A stretch of DNA of 64,000 bases from Billgrantia antri. GTDB lineage: Bacteria > Pseudomonadota > Gammaproteobacteria > Pseudomonadales > Halomonadaceae. The stretch lies in NCBI RefSeq assembly GCF_019430905.1, contig NZ_JAHYCA010000008.1:1-64000 (forward strand), written 5' to 3'. The notes below the pieces were generated by a model that was given only the letters and a program-made list of their open reading frames with translations, had not been told where the DNA came from and searched no databases. This document shows positions 60,853-64,000 of the stretch, in pieces; position 1 is the stretch's first letter, and each line of letters opens with the position of its first letter. The position numbers were made by a program, and so were the translations under genes.

Positions 60853-63834
60853 ATGCCCCTAACCAACGACTTCCTGCCCGCCGACGATCTCCCTCCTACG
60901 CTCCTGCCTGCCTTGGAGAAAGCGTGGCAGCGTCTGGCTGACAGCTTGGCGCAGGGCGACAGCGTTGCCGAGATGACCGGACAGGAGCCGCCCTCGGAGA
61001 ACTGGCTGGGCCTCGATCCCGCGCGCCGCCGTCAACTGGCGCGCGTCATCGCCATATCCGACTTCGCGGTCGACACGCTGGTGCGTTATCCCGACTGGCT
61101 TCAGCACCTCGATGCCAGCAGCGAACTGGATGAGGCGCCCGGCGCCGATACGCTCGGCGCCTGGCTGGCCGAGCGGCTCGAGAACGCCGATGACGAGGCA
61201 GCCCTGCACGCGGCGCTACGGCGCTTCCGCCGGGCGCGCATGCTGGGCATCGTGTGGCGTGACCTGACCCGGCCGTCGGGCATCGACATGTGGTCCACGG
61301 CGGCCTCGGTGTCGCGGCTGGCCGAGGTGTGTCTCGAGGGGGCGCTGAGCTGGCTCGAGCAGCACTTCGAGCCGCGCTGGGGACGCCCGGCGCTGCGCGC
61401 CGATGGCAGTGAGCAGCGGCTGGTGGTGCTGGGCATGGGCAAGCTGGGTGCCGGTGAGCTCAACCTCTCCTCGGACATTGACCTGATCTTCGCCTATCCC
61501 GAGAAGGGTGAGACCGAAGGTGGGCGCAAGTCGCTCGAGCACCAGGAATACTTCACCAAGCTGGGGCAGAAGCTGATCGCCGCGCTGGATGCGGTGACAG
61601 CCGATGGTTTCGTCTTCCGCGTCGACATGCGCCTGCGCCCGCTGGGCGACGGTGGCCCGCTGGTCGGCAACTTCTCGTCGCTGGCCGCCTATTACCAGGA
61701 CCAGGGCCGCGAGTGGGAGCGCTACGCCATGCTCAAGGCGCGGCCGGTGGCCGGCGACCTGGGGGCCGGGGGCGAACTGCTCGGCAACCTGCGGCCCTTC
61801 GTCTACCGCAAGTACCTCGACTTCGGCGCCATCGAGTCGTTGCGCGAGATGAAGGCGCTGATCAACCGCGAGGTGAAGCGCCGAGGCATGCAGGCCAACA
61901 TCAAGCTCGGTCCTGGCGGCATCCGCGAAGTGGAGTTCGTGGTGCAGGCCTTCCAGCTGATCCGCGGCGGCCGCGATACCGAACTGCAGGTCACCTCGCT
62001 GCGCACCGCGCTGACTCGCCTGCCAGCGCTCGGCCTGCTGCCGCAGGACGTCGTCGATGAACTCGAGCCCGATTACGTCTTCCTGCGTGATCTCGAGCAT
62101 GCGCTGCAGGCGCTGGAGGATCGCCAGACCCAGAGCCTGCCCGACGACGAGCTGGATCGCGAACGAATTTCCCTGGCTCTGGAGTTGGAGGACTGGCCGG
62201 CCGTCGTGGCACGGCTCGATGAAGTGCGCGGCCGAGTGCGCCAGCACTTCGATGCAGTGATCGCCGACCCCGAGGAGGAGCTCGACGAAACGAGCGAGGC
62301 GCCAGGCGAGGGCATCCTGTCGCTCGACGACTGGCGCTCACTATGGTGCGGCGAACTGGAAGCTCAGGAGGGACAGGAGTGGCTGGCCGAGGCGGGCTTC
62401 GCCGAGCCCGAGGCGGCTCAGCGACGCCTTTCGACCCTGCGCCAGTCGCGCCAGGTGCAGTCCATGCAGCGCATCGGCTACGACCGTCTCGAAGCCCTGA
62501 TGCCGCTGCTGCTGGATGCCGTGGCCGCCAGCGACGCCCCCGATACCGCACTCGAACGGGTACTGCCGCTGATCGAGTCGGTGCTGCGGCGCACCGCCTA
62601 CCTGGCGCTTCTGCGCGAAAACCCCGAGGCGCTGAGCCACCTCATGGGACTGTGCGGCGCCAGCCCATGGATCGCCGAGCAGTTGGCTCGCTATCCGATC
62701 CTGCTCGATGAGCTGCTGACCCCGGATACGCTCTATACCCCTGCCGACAAGGCGCGCCTGGCCGACGAGCTGCGCCAGGCCCTGGGACGCATTCCCGAGG
62801 ACGACGAGGAGGCTCAACTCGAGGCGCTGAGGGTGTTCAAGCACGCCCACGTGCTGCGCGTCGCCGCCTCCGACATCGCCGGCACCCGCCACCTGATGAA
62901 GGTGAGCGACTATCTCACCTACATCGCCGAGGTGCTGCTGGAAACGGTGGTGGGCATGGCCTGGCGCCACCTGACGCGCAAGCACGGCTATCCGTTGCGC
63001 CGCGACGGCTCGCGTGCCGGAGCCGACCCCGAGTTTCTCATCGTCGGCTACGGCAAGCTGGGCGGCATCGAGCTGGGCTACGGCTCCGACCTCGATCTGG
63101 TGTTCATCCACGATGCCGACTCCCAGGGCGAAACCGACGGCGCGCGCCCCATCGACACGCCGGTCTTCTTCACCCGCCTGGGCCAGCGCATCATCCACTT
63201 GCTCACCGCAGTGACCCCGGCTGGCACGCTCTACGAGGTGGACATGCGCCTGCGTCCCTCGGGCAACGCCGGGCTGCTGGCCACCACCCTCGAGGCCTTC
63301 GGCGAATACCAGCGCCGCGAGGCCTGGACCTGGGAGCACCAGGCGCTGGTGCGTGCGCGCGTGGTGGCCGGCCATCCGCGCCTGGCCGAAGGCTTCGATG
63401 CGGTGCGCCGCGAAATTCTCGGGCGCCAGCGCGACTGCCAGGCGCTGCGCGAGGAAGTGGTGAAGATGCGCCGGAAGATGCGCGACCACCTGGGTGGCAA
63501 GAGCGGAGAGGGAGAGTTCGACCTCAAGCATGACCCCGGCGGCATGATCGACATCGAGTTCCTGTGCCAGTTCGCGGTGCTCTCCATGGGCCACGACACG
63601 CCCGAGTTGCTGCAGTGGAGCGACAACATGCGCATCCTCGAGACACTGGAGAGCAGCGCTCGGCTGCCTGCCGAGGAGTGCCAACGCCTGCGCGAGGCCT
63701 ACCTGGCCCTGCGCAGCGCCGCTCACCGCGCCTCGCTGACCCGCCAGCCCGCCCGTGGACGCGAGGCTGAGTTTCACCAGCATCGCCAGGCGGTGATCGA
63801 TGCCTGGCAGCGGCTGCTGGAGCCTGCGGCATGA
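60853..63834 (+). CDS. glnE: Glutamine synthetase adenylyltransferase/adenylyl-removing enzyme
   Basis: A 993-residue bifunctional enzyme that adenylylates and de-adenylylates glutamine synthetase under control of PII. Two nucleotidyltransferase domains are visible: the first with [25 protein letters not shown] in outline (around residues 193-217), the second with [24 protein letters not shown] (around 732-755). Both keep the G-S-D-x-D type metal ligands and RPSG/RPLG follow-up motifs. The length is slightly above E. coli GlnE. Confidence 0.96.
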   Translation: MPLTNDFLPADDLPPTLLPALEKAWQRLADSLAQGDSVAEMTGQEPPSENWLGLDPARRRQLARVIAISDFAVDTLVRYPDWLQHLDASSELDEAPGADTLGAWLAERLENADDEAALHAALRRFRRARMLGIVWRDLTRPSGIDMWSTAASVSRLAEVCLEGALSWLEQHFEPRWGRPALRADGSEQRLVVLGMGKLGAGELNLSSDIDLIFAYPEKGETEGGRKSLEHQEYFTKLGQKLIAALDAVTADGFVFRVDMRLRPLGDGGPLVGNFSSLAAYYQDQGREWERYAMLKARPVAGDLGAGGELLGNLRPFVYRKYLDFGAIESLREMKALINREVKRRGMQANIKLGPGGIREVEFVVQAFQLIRGGRDTELQVTSLRTALTRLPALGLLPQDVVDELEPDYVFLRDLEHALQALEDRQTQSLPDDELDRERISLALELEDWPAVVARLDEVRGRVRQHFDAVIADPEEELDETSEAPGEGILSLDDWRSLWCGELEAQEGQEWLAEAGFAEPEAAQRRLSTLRQSRQVQSMQRIGYDRLEALMPLLLDAVAASDAPDTALERVLPLIESVLRRTAYLALLRENPEALSHLMGLCGASPWIAEQLARYPILLDELLTPDTLYTPADKARLADELRQALGRIPEDDEEAQLEALRVFKHAHVLRVAASDIAGTRHLMKVSDYLTYIAEVLLETVVGMAWRHLTRKHGYPLRRDGSRAGADPEFLIVGYGKLGGIELGYGSDLDLVFIHDADSQGETDGARPIDTPVFFTRLGQRIIHLLTAVTPAGTLYEVDMRLRPSGNAGLLATTLEAFGEYQRREAWTWEHQALVRARVVAGHPRLAEGFDAVRREILGRQRDCQALREEVVKMRRKMRDHLGGKSGEGEFDLKHDPGGMIDIEFLCQFAVLSMGHDTPELLQWSDNMRILETLESSARLPAEECQRLREAYLALRSAAHRASLTRQPARGREAEFHQHRQAVIDAWQRLLEPAA

Positions 63835-63874
63835 CGTTCACCCATGCGATTCCTTTGCCACGAGAGAGATAACG

Positions 63875-64000
63875 ATGAACAAGGTGCTGATCCTGCACGG
63901 CCCCAACCTCAACCTGTTGGGCACCCGACAGCCGGAGATCTACGGTCGCGAGACGCTGGACGACATCAACAATGCGCTATACGAGAAGGCCGCCATCAAC
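63875..64000 (+). CDS. aroQ: Type II 3-dehydroquinate dehydratase, 5' part
   Basis: The first 42 codons of a gene cut by the window end. The start [23 protein letters not shown] is diagnostic for AroQ, with the catalytic tyrosine in EIYGRETL. It dehydrates 3-dehydroquinate in the shikimate pathway. The ATG at 63875 has a GAGAGATAAC site upstream. Confidence 0.95.
   Translation, partial: MNKVLILHGPNLNLLGTRQPEIYGRETLDDINNALYEKAAIN

Overview
The window is a stretch of GC-rich (roughly 60-65 % by eye) gammaproteobacterial chromosome, almost certainly from Halomonas or a close relative in the Halomonadaceae. Evidence: an ectoine hydroxylase gene (ectD), several TRAP transporters, a FabY-type fatty-acid initiation enzyme, and housekeeping order shared with Pseudomonas and Halomonas (hisBHAF; asmA-mutY-yggX; thrB-DUF2782-polA; coaD-ferredoxin; glnE). 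Genes are densely packed with many ATGA/GTGA/TGATG overlaps. I see no insertion sequence, prophage, CRISPR array, integrase or plasmid gene.

Layout. 1-180: the last bases of a 5S rRNA gene, followed by two terminators, the second preceded by a copy of the 5S tail. 190-2712: YaeR-type glyoxalase-fold protein, hisC and an AEC permease. 2822-8649: NlpE-like lipoprotein, radA, the selenium pair selD-selU, a glutamine-amidotransferase-like protein lacking its nucleophile, an alkyltransferase-like protein and yjaG. 8683-12128 (minus): small outer-membrane-type protein and hisB-hisH-hisA-hisF. 12316-16586 (plus): PanZ-like GNAT, AsmA, MutY, YggX. 16679-17019: tRNA-Phe, tRNA-Gln, tRNA-Thr with a clear promoter and terminator. 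17073-25936: yqhA, ectD, a YcgM-type FAH hydrolase, thrB-speA (overlapping), a DUF2782 gene and polA.

26008-30671: a purine/nucleobase module (NCS2 permease, amidohydrolase-type deaminase, TauE-type exporter) divergent from a LysR regulator, with a perfect inverted repeat between them. 30725-34788: an Fbp-type ferric-iron ABC importer whose ATPase gene is inverted relative to the binding-protein and permease genes, with a Fur-like site. 34946-41479: two consecutive three-gene TRAP transporters (dctP-dctQ-dctM); the second has a GntR-type operator upstream and a second copy lies inside the start of divergent tmcA. 41789-46735: tmcA, pepD, a DJ-1/PfpI protein and a Dps-like ferritin.

46995-51032: two related lipoproteins ahead of a DUF1007-RcnA-type Ni/Co efflux pair, a HIT protein, two tandem entericidin-like micro-lipoproteins (one only 45 codons) and an I78 inhibitor lipoprotein. 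51073-57528 (minus): acyl-CoA thioesterase, AtoE-type short-chain fatty-acid transporter, DinF-type MATE pump, 2[4Fe-4S] ferredoxin, coaD and fabY (probable TTG start). 57661-64000 (plus): a promoter-terminator pair that may define a roughly 60-nt RNA, a TrmB-like methyltransferase overlapping an EmrE-type pump, PBP4-type dacB, dgkA, glnE, and the first 42 codons of aroQ.

Most of the window is core genome. The parts I consider worth attention are the candidate small RNA before the TrmB-like gene, the paired GntR-type operators, the lipoprotein pair fused to the Ni/Co efflux operon, the nucleophile-less amidotransferase, the altered SelU P-loop and the broken-up fbp locus. I did not find a convincing wholly new system.
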